Shown: positions 40,299-49,257 of the stretch, piece by piece
Layout of the letters: every line of letters starts with the position of its first letter
How positions within the stretch are numbered: the stretch's first letter is position 1
Source of the DNA: Pirellulales bacterium
GTDB taxonomy: Bacteria; Planctomycetota; Planctomycetia; Pirellulales; PALSA-1355
Reading direction: 5' to 3'
Length of the DNA stretch: 64,000 nt
Assembly (NCBI GenBank): GCA_022844125.1
Contig: JALHMI010000004.1
Coordinates: 374,393-438,392 of the forward strand
Program-made: the position numbers and the translations under genes
Notes under the pieces: model-generated
Database searches by the model: none
The model's input: only the letters and a program-made list of their open reading frames with translations
What the model was told of the DNA's origin: nothing

Positions 40299-43200
40299 TG
40301 CCCCCGAACAGGAAGCGCTGACGATTCGCGACGTTGACGAACAGCGTGCCGCGCGCCGCGTGCGCAAGGTGGCCAGCGACGCGCCGCTGCTCAAGTGGCT
40401 GATGCCGCTGGCGTCGCTGAAGCTGACGATCGTGCTGTTCGTGGCCGCGATCTTCCTGGTCTTTGCCGGTACATTGGCCCAGGTCGACAAAGACATCTGG
40501 GAAGTCGTAAAGCTCTACTTCCGCACGTACGTCGCCTGGATCGACTTCCAGATCTTCTTCCCGCCCGCCTTCACCGGTGAGCGCTGGGAAGTGCCCGGCG
40601 GGTTCTATTTCCCCGGCGGCTTCACGATCGGCGCCTTGATGTTCGTGAACCTGATTGCCGCCCACGCCCTGCGTTTCAAGATTCAGGCTCGCGGCATGCG
40701 CCTCTGGGCCGGCCTGGGCGTGATCGCGCTGGGGTGCCTGCTCACCTGGATGGTCGTGGTCGCGGGCTCCAGCCGTGAAACGATTGAGCACACGGCGCCC
40801 GTTTCCTACTCTGCCCTTTGGACCGTGATGAAGTGGTCCCTCTTGCTGTTGTGGGGCGCTGGCGCTTATCTGGCCTGGCAACTCGATCACACCCGCAAGA
40901 TCGAGCGCTGGCTGCTGGTGAGCTGCGAGGTGGTCGTTGGCGGTCTCTTGTTCTATCTGTTTCTGGCCGGCGAGCGTGCTTCGCTCGGCGACTCGTCGAT
41001 GCGCATCATGTGGCAGCTCATCGAGGGCGGGTTCGCCGCGGCCGTGCTTCTGGCCGGCTGCATCATGGTCTTCCGCAAGCGCGGCGGCATCGTGCTCCTG
41101 CACGGCGGGATCATGCTCGTGATGGCCAATGAGCTGGTCGTGCACACGATGCACGTCGAACAACAGATGCGGATCATGGAAGGCGAGACGGTTGACCACG
41201 CCTCCGATGTCCGCAGCATCGAGTTGGCCGTGACGGACACTTCCGCGGCCGACACGAACCAGGTTGTCGTCGTGCCTCAATGGATGCTCGAGGAAAAGAA
41301 GGACATTCGCGACGAGCAGTTGCCGTTCGACCTCCAGATCGACAAGTACATTCAAAACGCCAAGTTCGAGCCGGCCAAGCCCGGCGAGCCGAATCCCGCG
41401 ACGGCCGGCTTTGGCTCCCGGAACATCGCCGTGGACGTGGCGGCCGGCGCCGGTACGGATGTTGGCGCCCAGGTCGACATCACGTCGGCTTACGTCACGC
41501 TGCTCAAGAAGGGCACCAAGGAAAAGCTCGGCACCTGGCTGGTCAGCGTTGGCCTCAACGATCAGCCGGTCTCTTATGACGGCAAGAACTACGAGATCGC
41601 TCTCCGCTTTGAGCGTGAGTACAAACCGTATAACGTGAAGCTCGACGACGTTCGAGCCGACATGTACCTCGGAACGAATAAGCCCAAGAACTATTCGTCC
41701 GACATCCGCCTGGTTGACCCGAGCCGAAACGTCGATACCGACGTTCATATCTGGATGAACAACCCGCTCCGCTATGGCGGCGAGACGTTCTATCAGTCGG
41801 ACTACGGCATGGACACCAGTGGCCGCGAGTTCACCGTGTTCTCGATCGTCAGCAACACGGGCTGGATGATTCCGTATGTTGCCTGCATGCTGGTCGGCAC
41901 CGGGATGATCGCCCAGTTTGGCATTACGCTGGCCCGGTTCATGCGCCGGCGCGACGAAGTGCTGGTGGCCCCCACCAGCCGCGGCCGGCGATCCGTTGTC
42001 GCGACGACCAGCGCGGCCGCACAATATGGGCCGATCATTTTTGTCGCCGTGATCGGCGTGTGCGTCGTTGCCATGGCCTGGCCGCGGCCACTGCCCACCA
42101 CGCAAATGAAACTCGACGAGTTCGGCCGTTTGCCCGTCGTCGCCGATGGCCGCATCAAGCCGATTGATTCGCTGGCCCGCAGCACGCTCAAGAACCTCTC
42201 CGGCCGCGAGTCGTTCAAGGACAAGGACGGCAAGACGCAACCTGCCGTCCGCTGGCTGCTCGACACGATCGCCAAGCCGGCCGACGCCCACGAGCACAAG
42301 GTCGTGCAGATTTATAGCCTCGAAGTGCTGGACACGCTGGGACTCGAGCGGCGCGAGGGCTTCCGCTACTCGAACGCCGAGATCGAAACCAAGTTCGAGG
42401 AGTTCACGCGTCAGGTTCAGCAGGCCGAAGAGGTCTCCGAAAAAGATCCCAAGAAGCTGACCTTGTACCAGCAGAAGCTGCTGGAGCTAGCCAGAAAGAT
42501 GCGCATGGTGCAGCTCATCGGCTTCTCGTTCGACTTTCCGCAGCTGCGCGAAGATCACCTGAAGGAAGATCTGACCGCCGCTTCGCAGCGTCTGCAAACG
42601 CTTTCGCGGTTGCAGGTTCCGCTCGTGGTCCCGCCTCGCGAGAAAGACGAACAGTGGCAGAGCTTCGCCGCCGGCGCCTTCGACGTCATCAAGGACCGCT
42701 TCACCCAGAAGGAAACGAACAAGGCCACCGAGTTGCTGGCCGGGATTCTGATCGCCTACAGCAAAGGCGATGTCGAAGCCTTCAATAGCGAAGTGGCCAA
42801 GTACCAGACCTGGCTCGCCGAGAAAGCGCCGGGCGAATACAACGATCGAAAAATCAACGCCGAGGCTTTCTACAACGCGTTCGCGCCGCTGTTCTGGGCG
42901 TGGATCTTGTACCTGCTGGCCTTCGTGCTCGTGGCTCTCAGTTGGTTGGGCTGGTCCAAGCCGCTCAGTCGCGCCGCGTTCTGGATGATCATCCTCGCGC
43001 TCGGCTTCCACACGTTCGGACTCGTCGACCGGATCTACATTTCAGGCCGACCGCCAGTGACGAACTTGTACTCGTCGGCCGTGTTCATCGGCTGGGGATG
43101 CGTCGTGCTGGGCCTCATTCTCGAATGCATCTACCGGCTCGGCATTGGGAACGTCATCGGCTCCGTGGCCGGCTTCCTGGGGCTCGCGATCGCGATCTTC

Positions 43201-43800
43201 GGCCTTGACGATGGCAGCGATACGCTCGGCGTGCTGCAAGCCGTGCTCGATACGCAGTTCTGGCTCGCCACGCACGTCGTGTGCATCACGCTCGGCTACG
43301 CCACCACCTTCATTGCGGGTCTGCTCGGCATCGTGTACATCCTCCGGGGCGTGCTCACGCCCAGTCTCTCGGCCGACGTGGCGAAAGACACCTCGCGCAT
43401 GATCTACGGCACCGTCTGCTTCGCGATGTTCTTCAGCTTCGTGGGCACCGTCCTCGGCGGACTCTGGGCCGACGACTCCTGGGGCCGCTTCTGGGGTTGG
43501 GATCCGAAGGAAAACGGCGCGCTAATCATCGTCCTCTGGAACGCGCTGGTCCTGCACGCCCGCTGGGGGGCCATCGTCAAAGATCGCGGACTGGCGGCCC
43601 TCGCCGTTGTCGGCAACATCGTCACCGCGTGGAGCTGGTTCGGCGTCAACGAACTCGGCGTCGGTCTCCACTCCTACGGCTTCACCGACGGCGTCCTCAT
43701 GGCGCTGGGTCTGTTCATCGTCAGCCAGCTTGCGATCATCTCGCTGGCCATGCTGCCCAAGAACAGTTGGTGGAGCACCCGCGCCGGCCACTCGGTGTGA
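40288..43800 (+). CDS. ResB-CcsA fusion, system II cytochrome c assembly
   Basis: A 1170-residue membrane protein. The N-terminal ResB (Ccs1) part begins with ASLKLTIVLFVAAIFLVFAG, has further segments (LWTVMKWSLLLLWGAGAYLA, LLFYLFLAG) and a large periplasmic loop to about residue 520. A second membrane region and a soluble stretch (VVADGRIKPIDSLARSTLKN onward) lead into the CcsA part, from about 870. There the haem-handling WWD signature is WGWDPKENGALII (W1069) beside LGGLWADDSWGRF. The fused protein brings haem to the periplasm and attaches it to apocytochromes c. Size is above the usual 600-800 because of the middle region. ATG 40288 overlaps the lipoprotein stop. The redoxin/cytochrome fusion at 34-36 kb is one possible client. 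Confidence 0.92.
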   Translation: MATDAPEQEALTIRDVDEQRAARRVRKVASDAPLLKWLMPLASLKLTIVLFVAAIFLVFAGTLAQVDKDIWEVVKLYFRTYVAWIDFQIFFPPAFTGERWEVPGGFYFPGGFTIGALMFVNLIAAHALRFKIQARGMRLWAGLGVIALGCLLTWMVVVAGSSRETIEHTAPVSYSALWTVMKWSLLLLWGAGAYLAWQLDHTRKIERWLLVSCEVVVGGLLFYLFLAGERASLGDSSMRIMWQLIEGGFAAAVLLAGCIMVFRKRGGIVLLHGGIMLVMANELVVHTMHVEQQMRIMEGETVDHASDVRSIELAVTDTSAADTNQVVVVPQWMLEEKKDIRDEQLPFDLQIDKYIQNAKFEPAKPGEPNPATAGFGSRNIAVDVAAGAGTDVGAQVDITSAYVTLLKKGTKEKLGTWLVSVGLNDQPVSYDGKNYEIALRFEREYKPYNVKLDDVRADMYLGTNKPKNYSSDIRLVDPSRNVDTDVHIWMNNPLRYGGETFYQSDYGMDTSGREFTVFSIVSNTGWMIPYVACMLVGTGMIAQFGITLARFMRRRDEVLVAPTSRGRRSVVATTSAAAQYGPIIFVAVIGVCVVAMAWPRPLPTTQMKLDEFGRLPVVADGRIKPIDSLARSTLKNLSGRESFKDKDGKTQPAVRWLLDTIAKPADAHEHKVVQIYSLEVLDTLGLERREGFRYSNAEIETKFEEFTRQVQQAEEVSEKDPKKLTLYQQKLLELARKMRMVQLIGFSFDFPQLREDHLKEDLTAASQRLQTLSRLQVPLVVPPREKDEQWQSFAAGAFDVIKDRFTQKETNKATELLAGILIAYSKGDVEAFNSEVAKYQTWLAEKAPGEYNDRKINAEAFYNAFAPLFWAWILYLLAFVLVALSWLGWSKPLSRAAFWMIILALGFHTFGLVDRIYISGRPPVTNLYSSAVFIGWGCVVLGLILECIYRLGIGNVIGSVAGFLGLAIAIFGLDDGSDTLGVLQAVLDTQFWLATHVVCITLGYATTFIAGLLGIVYILRGVLTPSLSADVAKDTSRMIYGTVCFAMFFSFVGTVLGGLWADDSWGRFWGWDPKENGALIIVLWNALVLHARWGAIVKDRGLAALAVVGNIVTAWSWFGVNELGVGLHSYGFTDGVLMALGLFIVSQLAIISLAMLPKNSWWSTRAGHSV

Positions 43801-43821
43801 TATCCCGATGCGGCCGGGTGG

Positions 43822-43854
43822 CAGCGACAACTCGTTGTCGGTGTTGCTTGCAAC
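43822..43854 (-). repeat. Double-hairpin repeat, family B, copy 2 (inverted)
   Basis: Read on the minus strand: GTTGC aag CAACACCGACAA then GTTGTCGCTG. It has the same two-hairpin order as the copy at 38331-38364. Confidence 0.65.
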
Positions 43855-44135
43855 AGGAGGGTTCAAGGCACGCGTTGTCGAAGTCGTGCCCCGAACTTTT
43901 CATGACGCGTGACTTGATCAAGCTTGTGCCACCAGGCACCCTGACATTTGTCAGGGCCACCCATCTGGCGCACTGCGACTCGGGTGGCACAGGTGGCCGT
44001 GAGCGCGGCTCACCTGCTTTCGCCTTGCATCACACCCCCGACGTCGTGAGCCTTGGCCGGCGATCACTAGCACAGGTGACTGCTCCGTCAGCACCTGTGG
44101 CACCCAAGGTGCCGGCAGTGTGACGCTGTGTGCTT
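43855..44135. other. Intergenic region with further hairpins
   Basis: No gene. CCCTGACA tt TGTCAGGG (43939-43956, perfect 8-base stem) and CACAGGTG ... CACCTGTG (44071-44099) lie between the ResB-CcsA stop and the convergent envelope-protein stop. Neither has a T-run. Confidence 0.5.
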
Positions 44136-45482
44136 TCACCGCCGATAGTCATTCCCCGTCGGCTGTTGCACCTGCCGCAGCGGCCGCGGCGTGATGTTCA
44201 GAATCTGCCCCGTGATCAGCGGCTCTTCGTGACCCGGCTCGGGCGTGATCGACGGCACCGGCAGCCAGCTCGTCAGGGCGACCGTTTCCTTCGTGGCCGG
44301 TACCTGCACTTCGCTTTGCGGCACGAGCGTCCGCACCAGGTCGACCACCGGCTGGCGAATCGCCGGTGGTTCCAACACCAGGATGTGCTGCTGATTGACA
44401 AGTAATGTTCCGGGCCGCGCTTTCGGTACCACGCCGCGAATCGCGATCCCTTGTTGACCCACGTCAAAGTTCGCACAGAGTAGTTGATACTCCAGCAAGT
44501 TGCCGCCACTACGCACGGCCTCGTCGGTCTGTCGCACGTGGAGGTTCATTTCGGCCGATTGCACGAGCGAGCGGCTGATCACGCCGGGCCCCGCATAAAG
44601 ACTGCCGCTTGCCGATTCGATCCGGCCGCCCACGGTGGTCACGCGGTCGATCTGCACGTGCGCGAGGCCCGTCAACTTGTGCCGGAACGACCCCATCACG
44701 TTGTCGAGCTGAATATCGGTCAGGTTGCCCTGCAATTCGACGCGCCACGTGCCGCTTTCTTCGATCGCGAGCGCGCGCCCTTCGAACTCACACTTTCGTC
44801 CGAGCTGGCTGACGTTCGGCCAAATGGCGGCCACCAGCTCGGCTGGCAGCGGCGTCGAGCCGGTCGAAAGTTCCACCGTGTACTGCGGCAGACCCGCGTG
44901 CGTGCGGCGTGTCAGGGTCAGTTCGCTCGGATCGGCCGGCGCCTTGCCCGCCACGGCACGCGAGAACGAGAGCTGCGCGGTCGTCTGAACTTCGTCGCCT
45001 GCGAACTGCCCCGTGATACCCGTCAGTGTTTCGTCACCGTGGGCCAGGTGCAGCGTGAGGTTCTGGGCTTCGAACGCAAAGCGGCCGGCCGTCGATGCTT
45101 TCCGAGACATCTCTCGACACACGTGCCAGAACGCGTCCAGCCGCGCGCCGTTCACCATCGCAGGGAAGGGGAGCCGCACCAGCGGAGTCTCGCCGCGCGT
45201 GTCAAGTTCCAGATATGGCAGCTCGGCGAGAAGCTGTCCGTTGTGCGGGTCGGAGAGCTTCAGATCCCGGTAGAGCACCAGTCCCGGACGCGGCAACTCG
45301 ACGCTTGCCAGTTCCGCCTTCCAACCGAGCGCATCGGCGATCACCTGCTCGTGCGCAGCGCGGTACCAATCGAGCCGCACGATGGCGCACCATAGCACGA
45401 TGGCGCAAAAGGGACCCAGGCACAGCGCGAGAAAGCCCGCCCGGCAGAGCCTGATCTTCGTGATTTCGTGCAGCGAGAACAT
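44136..45482 (-). CDS. Envelope protein with N-terminal anchor (AsmA-like?)
   Basis: A 448-residue protein. Residues about 13-32 are one hydrophobic segment (FLALCLGPFCAIVLWCAIVR), then a long beta-rich region such as LVLYRDLKLSDPHNGQLLAE, FAFEAQNLTLHLAHG and LTGLAHVQIDRVTTVGGRIE. The tail from about 420 is Pro-rich. The fold of anchored, beta-rich strands reminds of AsmA/DUF748-type envelope proteins that span the periplasm, but the similarity is only by pattern. No enzyme motif. ATG 45482 is preferred over GTG 45494 because GGGAA precedes it. It has a 176-base gap to aroC upstream on the same strand, with a palindromic repeat in it. Confidence 0.6.
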   Translation of the reverse strand: MFSLHEITKIRLCRAGFLALCLGPFCAIVLWCAIVRLDWYRAAHEQVIADALGWKAELASVELPRPGLVLYRDLKLSDPHNGQLLAELPYLELDTRGETPLVRLPFPAMVNGARLDAFWHVCREMSRKASTAGRFAFEAQNLTLHLAHGDETLTGITGQFAGDEVQTTAQLSFSRAVAGKAPADPSELTLTRRTHAGLPQYTVELSTGSTPLPAELVAAIWPNVSQLGRKCEFEGRALAIEESGTWRVELQGNLTDIQLDNVMGSFRHKLTGLAHVQIDRVTTVGGRIESASGSLYAGPGVISRSLVQSAEMNLHVRQTDEAVRSGGNLLEYQLLCANFDVGQQGIAIRGVVPKARPGTLLVNQQHILVLEPPAIRQPVVDLVRTLVPQSEVQVPATKETVALTSWLPVPSITPEPGHEEPLITGQILNITPRPLRQVQQPTGNDYRR

Positions 45483-45529
45483 CCTTGTTCCCACGAGGCT
45501 CGGTTTTTTAGATTTCTAACGCCGTGTGC

Positions 45530-45552
45530 CACTGCTGGCTTGTCCAGCAGTG
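45530..45552. repeat. Perfect hairpin repeat (family C)
   Basis: CACTGCTGG cttgt CCAGCAGTG, a perfect 9-base stem in the gap between aroC and the envelope protein. GTGCCACTGCTGG-type hairpins recur in planctomycete genomes as I recall; no other copy is seen here. Confidence 0.5.
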
Positions 45553-45670
45553 CTCTTCCCTGATTTCACCTTGCTGTCGGACTCGTCGGAGTAAATCCTA
45601 TCTCAACTCGACTGCCACGCCGTCGGCGATGCCTCCGGGCTAAACGTTGAAAGCTTCGCCGAACGAAATC

Positions 45671-46810
45671 CTATCTTTCCTGTGCCATCTCAAAAAACAG
45701 CTTCCAGCGGGCCTGCATCTCTTCCAGGCTGTCGCCGCCGAACTTGTCGATCAGCGCCGCCGCGACTTCAAAAGCCACGACGTTTTCGATGATCACGCTT
45801 GCCGCGCTCACCGCACACACGTCGCTCCGTTCGTAACTGGCCTGCTCAGGCTCCTTCGTTGTCAGGTTGATCGAGTCGAGCGGCTTGCGCAGCGTGCTGA
45901 TCGGTTTCTTTGCCGCCCGAATTACGAGCGGCTGACCGTTGGTCATGCCGGCTTCGAGTCCGCCCGCGTTGTTCGTGGGTCGCACATAGCCAAGGTTCGG
46001 CGAAGTCTTCTGCGCGGCGTCGTAGTGAATCGGATCGTGCACCTGCGAACCGGGCCTGCGGGCCGCTTCAAAACCGAGACCGATCTCGACCCCCTTGATT
46101 GCTTGCACCGCCATCACCGCCTGGGCCAACCGTCCGTCCAGCTTGCGATCCCACTGGGCGTGCGTACCCAGCCCGAACGGTAACCCCTCGACGCGGACTT
46201 CGAGAATTCCGCCCAGCGTATCGCCTTGTTTGCCGGTCGCATCGATGAGCGCTTTAATCTCATCGTCTTTCGCCGGGTCGAGGCTATACACTTCGCTCGC
46301 TTCGCGCAGCTTCTCGTGCTCTGCCAGCGTCCCGCTCTGCGGATCGATCCGCACGCCGCCGAGTTCGACAACGTATCCAAACGCCGTGATGCCAAACGGC
46401 TTGAGCAGTTGCTTGGCGAGTGCTCCGGCCGCCACACGGACCGTCGTCTCGCGGGCGCTGGCCCGTTCGAGCACGCCGCGAATCGAGCCGAGGTATTTGA
46501 TCGCGCCGGTCAGATCGCCGTGACCGGGTCGCGGTCGCGGCAAATCGTCGAGCCGCTCCAGCTTGTAGTCCTTGTTCACCACCTCGAGCGCGATCGGACT
46601 GCCGAGCGTCGTGCCATGCCAGATGCCGGTCTTGATGTCGACCTTGTCGGTTTCAATCCGCTGCCGACCGCCGCGGCCATAGCCACCTTGTCGACGTCGC
46701 AATTCGCGGTCGATCGAGTCGGTTTCAATCGGTACGCCGGCCGGGAACCCATCGACCAGCGCAATTAGCGCTTTGCCGTGCGATTCCCCCGCGGTCCAGT
46801 AACGCAGCAT
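45671..46810 (-). CDS. aroC: Chorismate synthase
   Basis: A 379-residue AroC. It catalyses the last shikimate step, EPSP to chorismate, using reduced FMN. Signatures: GESHGKALIALVDGFPAG (8-25), GHGDLTGAIKYLGSIRGVLE in the middle, NNAGGLEAGMTNGQPLVIRAA and the C-terminal RSDVCAVSAASVIIENVVAF. The Arg-rich ERASARETTVRVAAGALA binds the phosphate. Length and motif order are normal. ATG 46810 is the first codon of the conserved LRYWTAGESHG. Chorismate made here is the substrate of the DUF98-type lyase found at 31 kb. Confidence 0.97.
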   Translation of the reverse strand: MLRYWTAGESHGKALIALVDGFPAGVPIETDSIDRELRRRQGGYGRGGRQRIETDKVDIKTGIWHGTTLGSPIALEVVNKDYKLERLDDLPRPRPGHGDLTGAIKYLGSIRGVLERASARETTVRVAAGALAKQLLKPFGITAFGYVVELGGVRIDPQSGTLAEHEKLREASEVYSLDPAKDDEIKALIDATGKQGDTLGGILEVRVEGLPFGLGTHAQWDRKLDGRLAQAVMAVQAIKGVEIGLGFEAARRPGSQVHDPIHYDAAQKTSPNLGYVRPTNNAGGLEAGMTNGQPLVIRAAKKPISTLRKPLDSINLTTKEPEQASYERSDVCAVSAASVIIENVVAFEVAAALIDKFGGDSLEEMQARWKLFFEMAQER

Positions 46811-46977
46811 CGCTTAACTCAAGTCCTGGTAACTAATTGCGCCTGTTGGCCGCGCGCATCGCGGGCCTGCCTCGATTCTAGCTCGCAGTGGGTTTGAACG
46901 ATAGGTCGGTTGGGGCTGTCCTGCAAGTCTGCGGGGGCTGGGAAGATTCTCTTCTGCAGGTATTTCTCAGGGCTCTC

Positions 46978-47050
46978 TCATAACCCGACGCGTGAGCGAG
47001 GCGTACCCGCGCGAAGACCTCGCTCACGCGACTCATGCGTCGGGTTATGA
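46978..47050. repeat. Palindromic repeat family A, full copy
   Basis: The left arm TCATAACCCGACGCGTGAGC (46978-46997, then GAGG) pairs with the right arm that ends GCGTCGGGTTATGA at 47050. The right arm has a 9-base insert, so the stem is about 24 base pairs with one bulge. It lies between the aroC start and the holA start. Confidence 0.75.
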
Positions 47051-47097
47051 AGACCACAGCCTGCCCGAAGCGCGCGGTGCAAGCTACATTGACGCTC

Positions 47098-48177
47098 ATG
47101 GCCAAAACGTCCGACAAAACCTCCTCCAAGGCGCTCGACGCCCTCGACTTCCTCGCTCACCCCGGCAAGCATCCGCCGGCTGCCGTGTGCGTGCTCTTTG
47201 GCGACGATTCATTCCTGAAGCGGCTCGTGCTCGGCGAACTGAAACAGGTCGTCCTCGAAGGCGAAGACGCCGAGTTTTCCGCCCGGTTGTTCGACGGCCG
47301 CGAGCTTGAACTACGCGACCTGCGAGACGCGCTCGCCACGCGAAACCTGTTCGGTGGCGGCCGGCACCTGGTCATCGTCGACGAGGCCGATCCCTTCGTG
47401 ACGGCCAACCGCCCCGAGCTGGAAGACTACGTGAAGCAGCCGCGCTCGGACAGCGTGCTGGTGCTCGACGTCAAACTGTGGGCCGCCAACACCAAGCTTT
47501 ACAAACTCGTCGCCGAGTCGGGCCTGCAGATCGAATGCCGCTTCCCGCCGCCGGCCAAGCTGCAAAAGTGGCTCATCGCCCGCACGCAAAAACAACACGG
47601 CGCGACGCTCGAACCCGCGGCCGCGGAACGGCTGGCCGAAACGGTCGAAAGCGAACTGGGTCTTTACGATCAGGAGCTGGCCAAGCTGGCGGCCATCGCG
47701 GGGCAGGGGGGCACGATCGACGTCAAGCTGGTCGATGAGGCCGTCGGCGGTTGGCGGGCGAAAAGCGCCTGGGACATGCTCGACGCCGCGCTCGAGGGGA
47801 ACACCACGACCGCGCTCATGCAGCTCGATCATCTGCTGCTCTCCGGCGAGGTGCCGATCGCCATCCTCGCGCAGATCGGCGCCAACCTCCGCCGGCTGGC
47901 GGCCGCAGTGCGGATCATTGCCGAGATGGAAGCCGCTCGCAAAACGACCAACCTGCGCTACGCGCTCGAGCGCGCCGGCGTAAAGCCGTTCTTGATCGGC
48001 AAGGTCGAGGGGCAACTTCGCCGCCTCGGTCGCACGCGCGCCGCGCACCTCTATCGCTGGCTGCTCGAAGCGGACCTGGCCCTGAAAGGCTCCAGCAGTT
48101 CGCCCGCACGCAGCCGGCTGGTGCTCGAAGAGCTGATTGTGCAGATCTCGGCCGCGCCGGTCGCGGCTCGCCGCTAA
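47098..48177 (+). CDS. holA: DNA polymerase III subunit delta
   Basis: A 359-residue HolA. The delta subunit of the clamp loader opens the beta clamp. FGDDSFLKRLVLGELKQVVL at about 36-55 is the N-terminal beta-binding loop region. LATRNLFGGGRHLVIVDEAD is the Walker-B-like strand without ATPase residues, as expected for delta. The middle helical part (LAETVESELGLYDQELAKLA) and the C-terminal collar domain (DMLDAALEGNTTTALMQLDH, EVPIAILAQIGANLRRLAAA) follow family order. ATG 47098 is preferred; the upstream frame to 47035 enters the palindromic repeat. Confidence 0.9.
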   Translation: MAKTSDKTSSKALDALDFLAHPGKHPPAAVCVLFGDDSFLKRLVLGELKQVVLEGEDAEFSARLFDGRELELRDLRDALATRNLFGGGRHLVIVDEADPFVTANRPELEDYVKQPRSDSVLVLDVKLWAANTKLYKLVAESGLQIECRFPPPAKLQKWLIARTQKQHGATLEPAAAERLAETVESELGLYDQELAKLAAIAGQGGTIDVKLVDEAVGGWRAKSAWDMLDAALEGNTTTALMQLDHLLLSGEVPIAILAQIGANLRRLAAAVRIIAEMEAARKTTNLRYALERAGVKPFLIGKVEGQLRRLGRTRAAHLYRWLLEADLALKGSSSSPARSRLVLEELIVQISAAPVAARR

Positions 48178-48375
48178 GCGATCGGTAGGGCCAGCCGCCG
48201 CAATCCATCTTTGCCGGTTCGGGCGAAGACGTAGAATGGTCAGGGTGAAATTGCCGCAAGAAGGGGCATTCCCGGTGGGCTCGCATGCCAGGTGACAGCC
48301 ACGGGGCGCTTGCGGTTGAGATCAAGGAGATGGAAACCCTAAAACTACGAACTGCCCTGCACGAAAGCGGCGGCC

Positions 48376-49251
48376 ATGACCACGGACATTCGCACCGCTG
48401 AAAAATACCTCGCTTACGACGGCGATTGCCCGATGTGCATCGCCTCGGTCGGAGCGCTGGTGAACTGGGGGCTGGTGCGGCCCGAGCAAACCCGGGCGAA
48501 TCATGATCTCGATCCGCTCGATGCCGAGCTCGCGCGCAAGGCCGGCATCCGCAACCAGCTCGTGGTGATCGATCCCAACTCGCGCGAAACCCGCGTCGGC
48601 ACCGCGGGCCTGCTCTGGATCATTGGCGAAACGCCCGGCTGTGGCCTTGCGACGAAGCTCCTTTCGCTGCCCTTGCTGCGGCATCTGTTGAGCTTCGGTT
48701 ACAAGGCGATCTCGTACAACCGGCGAATCATCAGCCCGCCCAAGCATCAGATCGTGTGTGATTGCGAGCCGCAAGTGACGATCGGCCGGCGGTTGTCGCT
48801 GGTCGTGCCGCTGGTGTTGCTGAGCGCGCTGGTGGTGGCGGCCTGGGGCGCGGCGGTGTTCGTCGGCTGCGAACTGGGGACCGCTGGCGCGGGTGCGGTC
48901 CTGGCGACCGTCGCCACACTCGGCGGCTGGACGATCATGACGCTTGCCGGCTTCGCACTGCTAGGCGGGATGCGCGGCCTCGACTATCTTGGCCACCTGG
49001 CGGTCACGATGTTCGCCGGCGCCCTGATTCTGCTGGCCGCCGCGGCTGTCATTCCCTGGCTGGGCGTGCCGCCGGCTGCGGCGCTCGCCGTGCTCTCGCT
49101 GATGTTCTGCTTCTCAAAGATGTTCAGCATGCAACTGCATCGCGCAAAGGCCACGCAGCTGCCGCTGGCCTGGGTGTGGGGTTGGACCGCGGTGATGGTA
49201 ATCACCTTCGGTGCTACCGTGGCGATCTACTTCCGCGATCGCTTGGTGTGA
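48376..49251 (+). CDS. DUF393 (DCC) thiol-disulfide oxidoreductase-like membrane protein
   Basis: A 291-residue protein. The first 115 residues carry the DUF393 motif YDGDCPMC (14-21, DxxCxxC), a thioredoxin-like fold in which Cys18 and Cys21 may be redox active. The second half has about four membrane helices (LSLVVPLVLLSALVVAAWGA; AVLATVATLGGWTIMTLAGF; VTMFAGALILLAAAAVIP; LAWVWGWTAVMVITFGATVA). A Cys pair CDC at about 128-130 lies at the membrane boundary. Function unknown; a disulfide or sulfur-handling role at the membrane is only suggested by the motif. ATG 48376 is the first codon of the frame. Confidence 0.82.
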   Translation: MTTDIRTAEKYLAYDGDCPMCIASVGALVNWGLVRPEQTRANHDLDPLDAELARKAGIRNQLVVIDPNSRETRVGTAGLLWIIGETPGCGLATKLLSLPLLRHLLSFGYKAISYNRRIISPPKHQIVCDCEPQVTIGRRLSLVVPLVLLSALVVAAWGAAVFVGCELGTAGAGAVLATVATLGGWTIMTLAGFALLGGMRGLDYLGHLAVTMFAGALILLAAAAVIPWLGVPPAAALAVLSLMFCFSKMFSMQLHRAKATQLPLAWVWGWTAVMVITFGATVAIYFRDRLV

Positions 49252-49257
49252 GCAGCA

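Noticed and set aside
40063..42297. A 744-codon minus-strand open frame
   Set aside because: Antisense shadow of the ResB-CcsA fusion, whose own frame has clear family motifs.
44071..44099. Terminator between the ResB-CcsA and envelope-protein genes
   Set aside because: The stem CACAGGTG/CACCTGTG has no U-tract on either strand.
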